Source: Styela clava
Lineage: Eukaryota > Chordata > Ascidiacea > Stolidobranchia > Styelidae
Assembly (NCBI RefSeq): GCF_964204865.1
Contig: NC_135264.1
Coordinates: forward strand, 5,300,001-5,364,000
DNA length: 64,000 bases
Reading direction: 5' to 3'
Positions 1 to 13,540 of the stretch are shown here, in pieces. How positions within the stretch are numbered: position 1 is the stretch's first letter; every line of letters begins with the position of its first letter. The position numbers were made by a program, and so were the translations under genes. The notes beneath the pieces were generated by a model. The model saw only the letters and a program-made list of their open reading frames with translations, had not been told where the DNA came from and ran no database searches.

Positions 1-3000
1 TTCAAAATACCTCCATATATGGCAAGTGAAGTCAAAAATTTTGAGGCCTTAAGCATCTATGTCGGTTATTGAACAATAAATAATCGTATACACATACACC
101 AACACACGACATAACGTTGATTGTTAAAAAACAATATTACTCAACATCATGAATCTTCGCTATTCTAGTAATGTATATTTATATATTGTTGATGGATTCA
201 TTTATTACTAATTATTTAAAATTAATAAACAACAACATGACGAATTTTTGTTTTATAATTTGGTGATTATGGGGCATCAAAATATAATTGACGATATAAT
301 TTGAAAACTTCAACGCAAAAGATTAGTTATTTTAAAAACATGTTGTAATCGCTTGACGAAATCAAAAATTTTCCCCAAAGTTTATAACAGAATAATTCTA
401 TAGTAATGAAATAAGTGTGGTGCAGATTTTTTTTGGCTGACTATCCTCATTATAATTCTCATCAAAAAATATATTATCAGCAATAAATTATCATATAATC
501 AAGACCTTATTCTATTTTTTCATTCATAAAATTTATTTGTACACAGTTATGGGCGTTTCGATATGAAACTTGAGGATAAAATACTAGAATATTGCCATTT
601 TTGGAAAGTGAACTAATTTCTCTTAACTGTTGAAAAGCTAGAAAATTTACTTTTACTTTCTAATGCTAAAATTTATTTGTTTTGTTAGATTCTATAGATT
701 GTCAAACATGGGCTGCGGATGAGACGAGCCTTAGTATGGCGCTCTACTATCACGTAACAATAATTGGCTGTTTATGACGTTATAATAGTATGAATAAATA
801 GTCAATTATATTATTCCATTTTCTGTTTACGATGTTCATTGATGAAATCAAAAATATTTTTATTATGTCACGTGATTTTCACAACTCGATGCAACGATAA
901 ATTAATCATACATCTATGGCGAAATAACCCTAGGTTTCCCTGAAATGACACTTACAATTAAAAATCACGTATTGACCCCATGGGTGCAATTCAAACTTTT
1001 CACATGTATCCCATTTTCGACGTAATCAAACGTGGAAAATCCGTTATCAGCGACGATGATAAAATCATCAAAATAGTCATGATTGACATGATTTGTCACC
1101 GCTGATCATAAATGTATAGACATGAATTTTTAGGATGATTTGGCAAAGCAAAACCTAATTATAGAAAGTCACAATATTTGGTGTCACAAAACGTGAAAAT
1201 TTTCCAATTTGAAGGGTTAAATTTGTCAAAATGTATCACGCCTTTAATCACCCCAAACGCCCCATTTTCTCATCCGAGGAAAGTAAGAAAATCAGGGGTG
1301 TTCATATCTGATACTGACAACGCTTGGGCCGTTTCGGGTTCAAAATTGAGTCATAAATATATTGTTATTTTGACGCGACAGAGCGTAAACAAGCCACGGC
1401 TGTTTGCGTGTTTCACGCTAAGGGCGTCAAAAGTGACGTAAATGCATTCCACGGACACGACACAATCTTTACTGAACAATGATAATTCTCGTAGTTGTGG
1501 TTTAACATGGATTAAGGCTTAAAATAATTATGATTTTTATTATTCGTGATTCATGTCTCTTAGAGGTAAATGACCAGTGTCATTTGGGTAAAAATTAGTT
1601 AGGAGAAAATGATATTATGCAAACATGTTTCAGAAACCAAATTTATCAAATATCACAATTATATGTTTATATTTTGTTTTAAATAGAATAATGAAATTTT
1701 AAGGTTGTTTAACGAATTCAATAACGAATTCTTACTAGCAAAAAAGATTCTTAATTTGGTGAATGGTTAAAACAGTTAAATTTCGAATTTTTTTATTATT
1801 GATCTGATACCAAAAGTTGAATTTTTAGAAGATAATGCATAAAAATTTTATTTCTGAGTCAAGCACATTGTAAAACTACGATTTCAGCAAACGTTTGAGA
1901 ACAACGAAATTACACAAATCAATGCCGGCGGTGGTCACGTTTCGCGGTCAGCATTGGGCGTGACTCTCTGATTTACAAAGTTTTCTTGTAAAAAATATCC
2001 GAAATTGTGGTATTAAAAGAATTATTCTTGCTAAGTCATGATTTTGAGATTAAAATTTGAACAATGGCAAAATACTATATCGTTTTAATAGTATTTAATG
2101 ATAACATGGATTTTAATAGCAAAAGTTGCTTCCTATGCTAAAAATTGTCTATTAAATTTCCGTATTGGTAAAAGTTTATTTTCTTTAGACATGTTTCACT
2201 ACATAAGCGGAAGACCACAATTTTTTATAAATAAAATTGAAAATTGTCGATGGACTATATTTCGACGTTCGATATAATTGGCTTTTCTGATGTTATCGGT
2301 CGAAAAACCATCGCCATTTACCACCGATCATACAAAGGCGATCAAAAACTTAACTTCTTGAGAGTGGATATTATGTGGTTTAAATCTGTTTAACGTTGAC
2401 TGGAAATAGCAATAAGGCCGTGAAACATAAACAATGACGAAATAATAATTTCGCAGAGTATAATTCTAGAATTTCCCGTTCCTGATTTTTGTTATGTTTT
2501 ACCTAAAATTGAGTGATTTGGATTTGATATAAAACAGCTAACAGGGCAGTTTTGAACAATTGTAAATAAAACATATGTTTTATAATATTAGTCACAGGTA
2601 ATTGAGTCAGTTATATTATTTTAAACAGCGGTTACGATTTGTAGAGACAACTTGATTGAATTTTGTTCTTTGTTCACAACTGCCAATACTAGAAACTCCT
2701 TTGTTTGTTTGTTTTATGTCGTCACCCAGGTAATGTCTGAGTTATTGTCTGTATTGAAAAACTTGTAAAAAAAATTCAAGTGCGATACTGGCAAAAACAA
2801 AATAATAACATGAAAATACAATTTAATTCATCAACTTATGCACAGTTGAAATATGTACTCATTCCAAAGAATTTGAAACGGTAGCCTACTAGTAATACCT
2901 GGGATACTGGTATTGTTCTAGGAATCTGTTTATCGTAGCAACTGTTTTAGAAACAAAGAAAATAACTTATCAAAACCACGAACAAGATTTACAATTTCAC

Positions 3001-4706
3001 GTATATAGTTCTCTGAGTGTGTCAGCCATTTTAATGAAAAACACGACATGGTCAATTTGCTACTTAAGTAGTATCAGTGAGCCTTTGCGTCAAAGCCACT
3101 GATAACGTGGTAATTTCGATTCATCAATTTTGGCGCCAAAATGTTGTCAAATTCAATCGTAATAGCCATGTGAGAATTTAGGATTTAGGAGTATTATTTA
3201 CTGCATCATACTCGTACTGTACAAACAGGTCTAAAGCCAACTGTATCAATCTCCGTAACCCAACTTGTATTTAAATTTTCCAAGAAAATCCCGCCGTTGC
3301 AGAAAAACAAGGGAAAGTTTTTTTTGTAATGAGAAATGTACGTTTTTATTCAAATTTCGATACCAAAATATTATTAATGACTTACAACCAAAAAAAATTA
3401 GCGAAAAGGATAGTTTTTGTATCGAGATATTATTTTTGGGAGAAATGTATCAAACGACATAACGTGCGAAACTCTTCTCAACAAAAACTGTGAATCGGAT
3501 TCTTATCACAACACAACAACATAATTAATTGTCTTGTTTGAAGAACAAAACCAATTCTCATAGTTTGTTGCTCTGTTGCTCGATATTCCCTATGTTCGAT
3601 TCTAATGGTTCCTGAAACGTTAATCAAACACTTATCCCGAAATGAAGATTAGCAAAAAATTAGCATTGTGTTACGGTGAATTGTCTTGATAACGAATGTG
3701 CAATAAATCTTTGTTACGGAGTTTTGATGTCATTTGAGATTGCATGAAAATTTTACGACAACACTGGATACGTGGTAATAGATTTATTCAGTTGAAATTT
3801 CAAGTAGGTTGCAACTTACGAAATCGTCATATAGTAGTTGGAAGAATGAACAAGCGCAAGTAAACACATATGAAATAAATATTTTCATCAGATATTTTTA
3901 AACTATGTTAATATATTAGGAGTTACTTGGAACAAATTCTGTCATTTTTGAGTAGACTCTAAAGAATGTCAAACATTCATAAATAAATATTTCATTATAC
4001 GGTTTCCTGAATTCCGATGTGTAGCAGCATTGTACAAAAACTCCCAGGATAGACTGATGTTTTTATTTTATTCAAATTCAATTCAAATTCAAAATATTTC
4101 TCAAAATACGATCAAAATGACGTATACACGACTTATTGAAAAAACATCTTTCAAAGTTTAATTTGCATTTGATGGTACGGCCAAAATTTAACATAGAGTA
4201 TTTTATTTCTGATAAAATAATCGAATCTGTTTTAAATTTAAAAAGTCCTCATTCGATGACTTTACCTCCGAATCCATTAAATATGACGTCTTTAAATTCA
4301 CCCCTTCTTAATACAAAAGACAAATTTGACTCATAAAAACATAATTCTTCAATTTGTCATTTGACAAATTCCGGATTTTCAAGTCACACGAGTATTAAAA
4401 ATAAGGGTTGATGATGCAACAATGGTGTCATTATGAGCATGAGTATATGAATTATTTTATTGATGGGCAAGAAAAATATGTTATTGGCATTTTGAAGTAA
4501 TTTAACTGGGTTCTATTAAGTAATACTATTTCAAAAATGCCCATTACTAAATCATGTAAAAACTAATCGCGTCACTGACTAAATACTTCCTCCGACACCA
4601 TAAAATATTCTGTGTATCTGGCATCAGTCAATTCATTCCACGAAGATGACCCAGGTCGAATAGTGTTGGGAATTTAACAAACCTTCTCTTCAATTCGGCT
4701 TGATGG
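1..4706. other. Gene-free AT-rich stretch
   Basis: Only short chance reading frames are seen on either strand, none with flanking splice sites or a recognisable domain. There is no clear transposon terminus, tandem array or RNA gene. It could hold upstream exons or regulatory DNA of the exon-like ORF at 4,707-5,075, but nothing in the sequence shows this. Confidence 0.5.
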
Positions 4707-5075
4707 ATGAAATTGTCAAGAGGGTGTTTTCCAGTGATCGCGGAAACATTGTTTTTAGTTGTGGATAGACATCACCCTATTATTCGTGAATTTGATTACA
4801 TAACGTCTGAATTTCTGACAAAACTGTTTGCTTTATTCTTTACATATTGTGACGTCATTATCACTTCAAGTCAGAAAATTGTTACGGTTGTTGGCAGGCC
4901 CAACGATGCCAGTTTCCTTTACTTATTGCACGCCCAATTTATTCGCATTGTTCAGTTACACGGTTGTAATACCGAAGAATACGTACAACTGGGGTTTCTA
5001 GAAAATATTTTGAAGTGGTGGAGCAAAGACAATACCACTGATTCTTTGAATTTGATGAAACAGTATCTGAATTAG
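4707..5075 (+). CDS. Unrecognised ORF, possible 3'-terminal exon
   Basis: A 122-codon open frame starting at an ATG and ending at 5,075. A splice-acceptor-like TTTTCCAG ends at 4,734, so the real unit may be a last exon starting at 4,735 in phase 1 rather than an intronless gene. The composition is protein-like: hydrophobic helices (FLTKLFALFFTYCDVI, FLYLLHAQFIRIVQL) and a charged end (LKWWSKDNTTDSLNLMKQYLN then stop). A poly(A) signal AATAAA lies at 5,104-5,109, about 28 bases after the stop, which supports a true 3' end. No upstream exons were found and I do not recognise the family. It could be the tail of an alpha-helical repeat protein, or a retrocopy fragment. Confidence 0.4.
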   Translation: MKLSRGCFPVIAETLFLVVDRHHPIIREFDYITSEFLTKLFALFFTYCDVIITSSQKIVTVVGRPNDASFLYLLHAQFIRIVQLHGCNTEEYVQLGFLENILKWWSKDNTTDSLNLMKQYLN

Positions 5076-5103
5076 TTGAAGATTAATCTCTATCCAGTCT
5101 ACA

Positions 5104-5109
5104 AATAAA
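5104..5109 (+). terminator. Poly(A) signal AATAAA
   Basis: Canonical hexamer about 28 bases after the stop of the ORF ending at 5,075. This spacing is usual for a 3' UTR of minimal length, although AATAAA is also common by chance in DNA this AT-rich. Confidence 0.4.
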
Positions 5110-7728
5110 TTTTCGTGCCATGATAATTACTTGCTTCGAATTCAGCATCCTTTGTTTCAACTCGAAAGAAATAACACCCACGCCATAGCATGACTTATTG
5201 TGATAATAAATATCATTTTATTCCTAAATATTTATGTTTTCGCCACTGAATGAAGTAAATTAAGAGAATATCGTCTCAATAATTGTTTTAAGTTTGATGC
5301 TGAAAGTTGCCTGAAGACCTACTGACTGTTAAAATAATCCACCACGCATTACCTTGTACCGTAAATAAACAAACGTTCTGAAATTTTGCAAAGGGTACGC
5401 TGTTAGATTCAAGTAAGGCGACATGCTTGCGAGTCCCTTAGGAAACGGCTATTTTGGTAATTTCACAAAAAGACAACAAACAGGTTGTTTTATTCGATGA
5501 CACGATACCTACCTGACACTGTCGTACGTTACTGCTTTGCTAGGCTACCATTTTTACGAGTGCGGAGTTGGAAGAACTCTCACATAAGCCTAAATAATAC
5601 TATGAAAAGTCGGCCGACTGCAGTTTACTGGCAACGATAACCAATTTATCCGAGTGGAAATGTAAAAAAAATTCTGATTTGTCTGGCCCAAAGTTCTTTG
5701 TGTATGATTTATTATTGTACTGATATTTTTGAAAATAACGAATGATCAAAAATAGCTGAATAGAATACAGTTATATATAGATATTGATTGAAATAAATAT
5801 ATTGATATAAATTAACAGTGTCGTGTTTGTTATGAGGTAAGACATTGTTATCCCTCGTCGCGATATCTCAAACTAGTTCAAGGTAAACAAACATCAATTT
5901 ACGTAATATCCCCAGCTAAAGGATACCAAACATCGTCACGCTAATAACCGAATTGCGTAAGTAAATTTTAGCAGTTTCGAGTAAAACGTAAACAATTTCC
6001 TAATGATATTGTTATGCCATTGAGAGTCAATAATTTCCATGGTTCATTTTTTTAGCAGTAGCCGGATTTAAATTAATTTGTATGACGTAGGTATGTGACG
6101 TCATAATGGTGCACTGTGACTAACGCAGAAATGTGCCTATGACTTAGGGGCATACGCAATTTTTCAACTTCATTATATACACCAGTCCTGAGAACCAAAA
6201 ATTCGAATAAAGATGTAATTCCCAGTATCTACGATGTCTAATCCCCAAAATAGCTTATCTGTTTCAATAACATTATTTTTATGTTTAAAACATATATATA
6301 TTTCATTAATATAACGCGCTCTGCACTTGTACACCTAAAATAAGGCTTTCCATATATATTGAATATAAGGAATAGAATAGCAATGCACTCTTGAATAAAA
6401 GCCAATCAATGTGAACTAGACTAACATAGTGAATATCACAAGTGCCCACTTTACTACGCCGGAGTGTAAATTCAAATTTATAAGCGCTAAGCTAGTATCT
6501 GAGATGCAAAAACTCGAAAATACTTCACATATCTTATTTCGCCTTTGTGACGTCACAATAGTTTTGCTGTAACCAATGACAATTCACTATGATGAAACAA
6601 TTGCAAAAATACGCATGCCCCACAGAATCTTCATTTTCATGGGTTTCGGAATTCTTGATTAAAATCTGAGTTAACAGACAGGTGCGCAGCATTACATAAA
6701 TAACTATTTTATAAAAAAAAAACTCAAAACCGTCAGAAAAGACTTTCGCAATTCGGTTATTAGCCTGACGACATGTTTGTCAAAATAAACCCACGAAAAT
6801 AATTTTATCTGCATTGTTCGCCTCTTTATTTACATAATGTTTATGATATAGAAATTGTTCACAAACACTCAGAAGTGAAAGACTGGTTAAACAATAAATA
6901 AAATAATAAAAGTAACGCTCATTATTGAGTCGATGATGTTCATCAAAAGTCATTCATGTTTCACTTCATGCAGTACTCTGGTGGTGGAAACTGGAAATTG
7001 GGCAAAATATTTAAATTTAATCCTTATTAGAAAAATGAATCTTCGATTTTTAGATTCTGATTCTGTTTGTCTGCGACGTTATAAGACTGCACACTCACAA
7101 AACCGCGTTATGACGAAATGTCGTTAACAAACTAATACTATGTGCGTCGTATAAAGCAAGGTGTTTCTCAGTTACAACTTTTCAAGCGCTTCTTGAAAAG
7201 ATATTATGGCAAGTTTGAAAGATCAACTGCTATAAAATATATATTTTTTGTTGGTTCCCTTTATCATGTTTCATTTCATGGTGTATCTGCGTAGTTATGG
7301 TTATATATAATATACCAATCTATTTCCAGTTATATCCACAATTTATATTATATTCACTTAGACTTTTTCTTATGTGGAAGGGGTAGAGCTAAGACTAAGT
7401 ATATTTCATTCTTTGGCGTTGGCATTGGGTTAGAGTTTAGACAAATATGCGTATCTCCTTGCTCTCTTTACCTATTTCGCTTTTTTCAGTAGTTGGTAAT
7501 ACCCGTTCGGAAATTATTTTGAATGCAAATAATATGTACAAATTCATTCATTTATACGGTTTCCACGCCTTTATACAGACTAAAATTTTCAATTTTTTTT
7601 TCAAATAATAGTACTTTCTGTTCTGGTAATTCTTAGCATTTAATAAATGATAAGATAGCACCATTATGCGATGACAACGAAAAGTATGAACATTTATTCA
7701 ATTAACATGTCTGATTGACTTAGTATTT
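5110..7728. other. Gene-free AT-rich stretch
   Basis: No coding region, RNA gene or tandem array could be supported. There are scattered TGACGTCA-type octamer cores (for example near 6,100 and 6,548), which are CREB/ATF-like but too frequent by chance to call as sites. Confidence 0.45.
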
Positions 7729-8026
7729 GTTACGCTAAATAGACACGAAGTCTACACGCCGCCAGATTAGACTCTATGCAAGATTATAAGTCAAATTAGG
7801 ATTATAATCTATCACTGAATAATTTTTTTTCTTTGCATATTTTATGTTGTTTTTCCATGTCCCTAGTAAGCTCCGAAGTTACGCTAAATAGACACGAAGT
7901 CTACACGCCGCCAGATTAGACTCTATGCAAGATTATAAGTCAAATCAGGATTATAATCTATCACTGAATAATTTTTTTTCTTTGCATATTTTATGTTGTT
8001 TTTCCATGTCCCTAGTAAGCTCCGAA
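7729..8026. repeat. 149-bp tandem duplication, two copies
   Basis: Bases 7,729-7,877 are repeated immediately as 7,878-8,026. Both copies begin GTTACGCTAAATAGACACGA and end in AAGCTCCGAA. The only difference I see is one T/C change (TCAAATTAGG versus TCAAATCAGG), so the duplication is recent or an assembly artefact. No transposon end or coding frame is involved. Confidence 0.9.
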
Positions 8027-9025
8027 GTTACTAAAAATTGAAAAATCCGATAATATTACAATCAACGGTAAGTATCATATATTAGAATCACAAAAAGTTT
8101 TAATTTAATTAACGATTTTAATAACGATTTTTGTGGATCCCGGTTAAGATTGTTGCCAAGATTCTAAATTATTTTTTGTTTCCACACTTCCAATTGATAC
8201 GTCCCGTTCAAATACTTCTCAGCAATGTACATTTCGTTACGTATCTAGGTATAACACGAATATGATAATCTGGAGATTGCGGTTAGGTTTGATTGACAGA
8301 AATTTTACAAACGAGCAGGCAGACCACAATGGTAACTCAAAATACAAAGTATTATTTAAAAATTTAAAATTTTTAACGAAAACAGGTAAAAATGAACTTT
8401 ACTAAAATGTTTCATGTCGTGATTTTAAATCACTACATCAACTCTTACACACCCCCTAACGGAAAACTATCGTTCCTGGTTTTGAAATAGTGAATTGAAA
8501 AATCATTGAAGTGACAACTCACAACCTTAACGCTCTATGTTCGGACTTGCCTGGGCCCAAACTCGAATCAACGATTACAATAAGGCTCTTTTCTCTCTTT
8601 TGTCAGCTTTGAAACTATTTCTATGATATGCAGCGAAGTGGTGTGTATTGCAGTATAGCACCAGTACCATCAAACAACTCCAGCGCGCCTCTTTGTGACC
8701 ATAAAAGCAAACCCCCGTCCTAAGACTTCTTTAAACATCGGTGAGCATTTTGCCACCGCGAAGGACAGTTTAACCACGTCGCCGACTCTTGTCGTTTAAA
8801 AAAACTTAAATTCAGGTCACTGCATAATCTTAAAACAGTAGTGACGCGTTGTAACAACATTCAATAGCGTAGGCATACTCTCCAGACATTTTTCTAAATG
8901 CGAAGCCCAGCAAAGCCTATTTTTTTCATTCATAAGTCATCTACGACTGCGTATTTTACGTTCAGCCCCAAATTTAAAAAATTATTCTCAAGTTCGGCAG
9001 TTGTCGCAGTGTGAGAACTTGGCAA
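8027..9025. other. Gene-free stretch
   Basis: No gene, recognisable mobile element or RNA could be supported here. Confidence 0.4.
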
Positions 9026-9115
9026 TATTATTGTCATAGCACCGCTGGTTAGTAGACGTTGGCTTGTAGGTTGGAATCCCGCCGGTGATACTTATGTGCG
9101 TGGGTAATGCTGGGA
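9026..9115 (+). repeat. tRNA-like SINE head (fragment)
   Basis: GGTTGGAATCCC at about 9,069-9,080 fits an RNA polymerase III B box, and the upstream TAGCACCGCTGGTTAGTAGA fits a degenerate A box about 40 bases earlier. The spacing is that of a tRNA, but no acceptor stem or clean cloverleaf can be drawn, so I read this as a tRNA-derived SINE rather than a tRNA gene. The downstream 130 bases may be its body. Confidence 0.4.
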
Positions 9116-9119
9116 TCTT

Positions 9120-11932
9120 TGCCATCTCAAATTTATCCGCGTAACCGTAACTTATTGTTGGTTAGGAATTTTCTCACCAACTATGCAACTGGAATGTTAG
9201 GTGGTAAACTTTCCAATTTTCCGCCTGGGCTGGTAGTCGTTCGAGAGACATCTTATCGGCTTTCCATTTCCTTTGAATAAAATACTTGTATAAATTTATG
9301 TTATTCTGCATTTAAAATTTAATGTAACATATCGGACAATTCATTATGATGTAACTCATTCATTATGATGTATGCTTATTGAGGAATGAATTATGGACAT
9401 GGCAGCAAATGATGCGTTTAAGGGAATAAATAACAAATTACGGAATGAAAGATGTGTTTAAAGACTGACGAAACATGGCTACATATGCTGAATATTTCTT
9501 CATGGGCGAATAAAAAAATTTACTCCGGCTTATGGGTGAAAATAAAAAAATTCTTCGAAATTCAACTCGATTACTTATTGGATTAAGTTCTACAAATTTC
9601 ATGCACTTTGGTTAATTTGACTGAATCGAGGCGAGAAAAAGCTTCTTATACAACAAATTACGGCACTTGAACCGGATGCTCAAATATTTCAAGAGGCAAA
9701 CTAAGGCGAGGTTCCTTATGAGAATTGAATATCCTCACCCAAGGCTTTACTTGATAAGTGAATCAGGCAAAATGTTGCTTACCAGTACATATTTCATGCG
9801 TGGGACCAAATCTCATGCTAATATTGAATACCCTCTAAATTTACCCACGTCCTGAAAACACGGCAATTATCCAGATGTTCTTTTTGACGTACAGCCGTTA
9901 CGTTACGACGTTTGAATTTACGTAAAATAACCATGTTCGATCTCGCATAAACAGAAATAAACATTGCTCTTTCAGAATCGGCTCAATCATTGCCCATGTA
10001 TGATTCATATTACTCACATGACAATTTTTAATTTTGCGCCAATGGTATAAAATTCAATAAATATTAATTATGACTCCGTTTCAAAGTAAATAAAATAAAT
10101 ATCTCGGCAACAAGCAAAGACCTCTTCAACGAAACGCTTACATAGATCACAGCGCCCAAAAACGACAAAAGTAAATAGAAAGTCGTATATTCAAACACTA
10201 TATATACGGCCAAATGACACTGGTGTATAATATTCAATTGGTTTGTTCCTATTCCTTCTTAATGAAGGTGGAAATATACATATTACATATCTCCTCGAGA
10301 TTTGACTTTACTTTACAGGGCGTGGGATTTCGTTTTCAACGTACGAGAAATTTTGAAAGTCATCATTTTTAGTGGGGTTCCAGATTGGTAAGTCTTGTAA
10401 GGATTCGGAAAGTTTACCCTGTTTTGTAAACCGTAAGTACGTTTAATTAGCTAGTGAGAATCAGCTGAACGTTATTTTCGATAGCGAAATAGCTTGTAGT
10501 CCACAATTTATAGTCTCGTGTTTAACAGTAATTAGAATATAGCCATTCATATTTTAAAATGTTTTCTTTTACATTCATATATCTATTTTCTAAATGGCGG
10601 TCGACAATAGAAACGAGTTGTGTTATGTAGGATTGTATGTATATATGCGGAGGATTTTTTGCTTTTGATGCCTAACTTTGAGTTTTATTTATGTTGATTT
10701 CTCCATCTGTTAGGTATATTGTTTCTTCTTAACATTTTGTTACTACTTCAGTGTGTTTTAGGTTCGCCACCACACCTTGACCAGAATGTCCTAGCAATAA
10801 ATTGACTTTTTTATTCGTTTCTCATAACCAGCCGCACCTTCAACGAGTCCCAGAAATTTCCCTGAATAAATAATGACAGGAAATTCTGACACTTGTTATA
10901 GCTACGCTGGTACTTTCAACTAATCATTTGGAGTATTCGTGCAGAAAGGTTACAGTTTAAGTAGAATAAAATTGTTTAGCAAAAAAACAGCACACATTTA
11001 TATACTCATGTCAGGTGGGAGGTATGTAATGATCATGGCTAAAACGTGATTGATAGGACTTTTGAAATCACCTTGCAGATAACTCGACGGAATTATTGAT
11101 GTTTTCAAAAACTCCTTGAAACTGGGTTCTGTTGTTTTTTTAAATGATTCACAAATACACATTCCGGGTCGAACAAATCAGAATAACTGATAACAACGGA
11201 TGTTTTTTGTTGTTTTGTAGCAAAACGCGCGACGTTGCTATCTGACCAGTGACCACTTCCAGTGCACAGTAGGCTACGATTTTGTCGCAATTGATTTCAA
11301 AAATTCAATGATAGAACCTTGGCAAAATTTTCAAAGAGACTTGTGGCAGAAAAATAACAATGCGGTGACTGAAGATTTTAAGCCTTCGATATCCCCCAAA
11401 GGTCAATCGGTCGCGTCGTGACAGTATTGGCGTAGCCGTAGATGACAGCTTTGTGTCTGTTGCCGCGACGAAAACTCGGTATCGCAGATGAGTATGCTAT
11501 CTCGTTTTTGATTACCCTGAACAGGTTCGCATCCCATAAACTAGAAATTTGTTGTACTCCTTGCCCGCGCGGTGAGTCACCTCCACCACCAAGTTCGTTC
11601 ATCTGGAACAAAGGACTGGTTCATTATTCTCATGTCATACCCGAATGGCTAGGCGCTGAATAATTATAAAAAAGATTTCAATTACCTTACTCACCTTGAA
11701 ATTTCGCCTGCTCAACAGCTTTTACCCACGAGATGTCATCCTCACAAAAGACATTGTCATTACATTCCAGAAAAGGTTCGTCCTGGTAGAAACTGCGATC
11801 TCATAAAACTGGGCCCAAAACAGTTTTAAGTACACGCTATTCCAGCGAAAGCAATAATGTTGCTACCATTGAAAACTAAGGGGGAATTTCTTATTCATCC
11901 TGGGGGAAAGAAATTCAACAAGAAATTCAACA
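9120..11932. other. Gene-free stretch with weak coding shadows
   Basis: Short overlapping frames on both strands at 11,378-11,663 are more GC-rich than their surroundings, but neither strand shows a domain, splice sites or a start context that favours it. Nothing else is supported. Confidence 0.4.
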
Positions 11933-12001
11933 AGATGCCTTAGTCATATGGCGAACCACGACTTTTAGTACGGTTGCCAGTCCATGTCCGTTATGGAATA
12001 C
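11933..12001 (-). repeat. SINE 3' part (fragment)
   Basis: The stretch CATATGGCGAACCACGACTT followed by GTTGCCAGTCCATGTC matches the corresponding part of the SINE at 17,403-17,711 (CATATGGCGAACCACGGCCT, GTTACCATTCCATGTC). Only this side is present. It ends at a (GA)n tract starting near 12,005, so the remainder was lost or moved. Confidence 0.5.
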
Positions 12002-12004
12002 CTA

Positions 12005-12024
12005 GAAAGAGAGAGAGAGAGAGA
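12005..12024. repeat. (GA)n microsatellite
   Basis: About nine GA units directly abutting the SINE fragment ending at 12,001. Confidence 0.8.
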
Positions 12025-12242
12025 ATTTTATTGTTTCGTCAAACCAGAAAATACATACAATATATTTAAATATATATGATAGCGAAATGCGAAAAACTAG
12101 GTTTCGGCAGATGACCGAGTGGTAACGAATAACGATACGACCATTAACATCGTCATCGGAGTCGGTTACCACCCAAAGCAAGCACATGAATGAATAAATT
12201 AATAACCCAGGTTCTGTAATATCACACTCTCAGCATATTCCG

Positions 12243-12262
12243 ATATATATATATATATATAT
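12243..12262. repeat. (AT)n microsatellite
   Basis: Ten AT units within general AT-rich DNA. Confidence 0.8.
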
Positions 12263-12264
12263 AA

Positions 12265-13419
12265 ATAAAAAACTATATGTAAACAAATGATATCTGATTA
12301 GAGATGAGATAAATTTCTAATCGGGATTAGGAAGTTATTTAAATAAATTTCAAATAGGGAAGAGCAAAAATTAGGAATTCCATACCAAATATATATATTA
12401 TTATTTATATTTAGTATATCAACTTACACTTTCAATCTGTTCTAAACCTTCTTTTGTGCTTACACGCGATGAAATATAAGGGATAAAATCACAGGGGAAT
12501 TAGAAGTTCCATAAGAAACAATGATATGTTGTGTGAAGAAAACCACAGATTGACATATGAATTATAGTCATAACAATACAAGTTTATATTTCCAATTCAT
12601 TGGTTTGCAGAAGAAAAGCAGAGTGCATATGGAACTTCTGCGAGATTTACGCATAACTATGCTGAACAAGTATTAGAATGAGAAACCATCAGACTGTCGT
12701 TGCAACCCATCTCAAATAATTTAGAAATAGACAAATATGACCATGAGTTAAATAGATATGAGATATTAAATAAATTTTGACAAGGCTGGGTTAAATTTAA
12801 TTACGATAGCCCAAAATATATTTTTTGTCATGCAGTAATATATTGTATACACGATGTTTAAACTTTAGAGTTTCTTAACAAATCGCAAATTTGTCTTTAT
12901 CACTATTGCTTAATAAAAGAATATTGATCACATTGAACAGCTATTCGTTTAAGATACAATGACTTGATGATGCTGGAGGAAGCCGTACCCGACCAGCAGA
13001 TACGTGAACTACTGTATGACGACTATGACTGGGCATTTCAAAATGAATATTCGAATCGAATCAAATAGTAAATTATTCGAATCGGTTCGGATGAAAATTT
13101 CGAATTGCATCCATCTTGTTTTTACTTGGACGCAGAAGGTCGACGTGAATTTCTCAATTTTTTTTATTGGAGCTATATTTTTATGATGCGATTCTGACAT
13201 ATGACTCTTTTTTGTCTAGTGAGTTATTGATGAAGCATGTTTCTTATTGTTTGTGAACGCTCAGCGAGCTGTCTGAGTGATGAATTACATGTTTTCTGTA
13301 ATTTATGTGCATGGGGCATCACAATAAAAAGTCACGTAAGAGTGAATATATTTCAAGTATTCGAGATTCAATTCGAAAAAATATTAGATTCTGAAATCCA
13401 GGCCTAATGACGACGAAAA
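12265..13419. other. Gene-free AT-rich stretch
   Basis: No gene is supported. Around 13,040-13,110 there are clustered ATTCGAATCGAATC-type palindromic motifs, and related ATTCGAGATTCAATTCGAA at about 13,360, which may be the two ends of a small decayed palindromic element. Confidence 0.35.
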
Positions 13420-13540
13420 GTTTACCAATCCTCTCGCACATAATTATACTCAACGAGATTCGAACTTGCGCAGAGGTGCAAAAGCAAACATATTCCTGAA
13501 GCTTAGCACGCCCTAATCGCCGCGCAATTGGCCAGACATC
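13420..13540 (-). repeat. tRNA-derived SINE head (fragment)
   Basis: Read on the minus strand, GTTCGAATCTCG resembles a B box and AGGGCGTGCTAAGCTTCAGG resembles an A box, at tRNA-like spacing. The same order is seen in the longer copies at 17,403-17,711 and 29,652-29,933. Confidence 0.5.

Noticed and set aside
5300..5330. LINE tail start (TTGCCTGAAGACCTACTG)
   Set aside because: Only about 13 bases match the LINE tails at 26.9 and 55.7 kb and nothing downstream does.
11378..11663. Overlapping plus and minus frames of 70-80 codons
   Set aside because: Neither strand has a recognisable domain or splice sites; a proline run reflects a CCACCACC tract.
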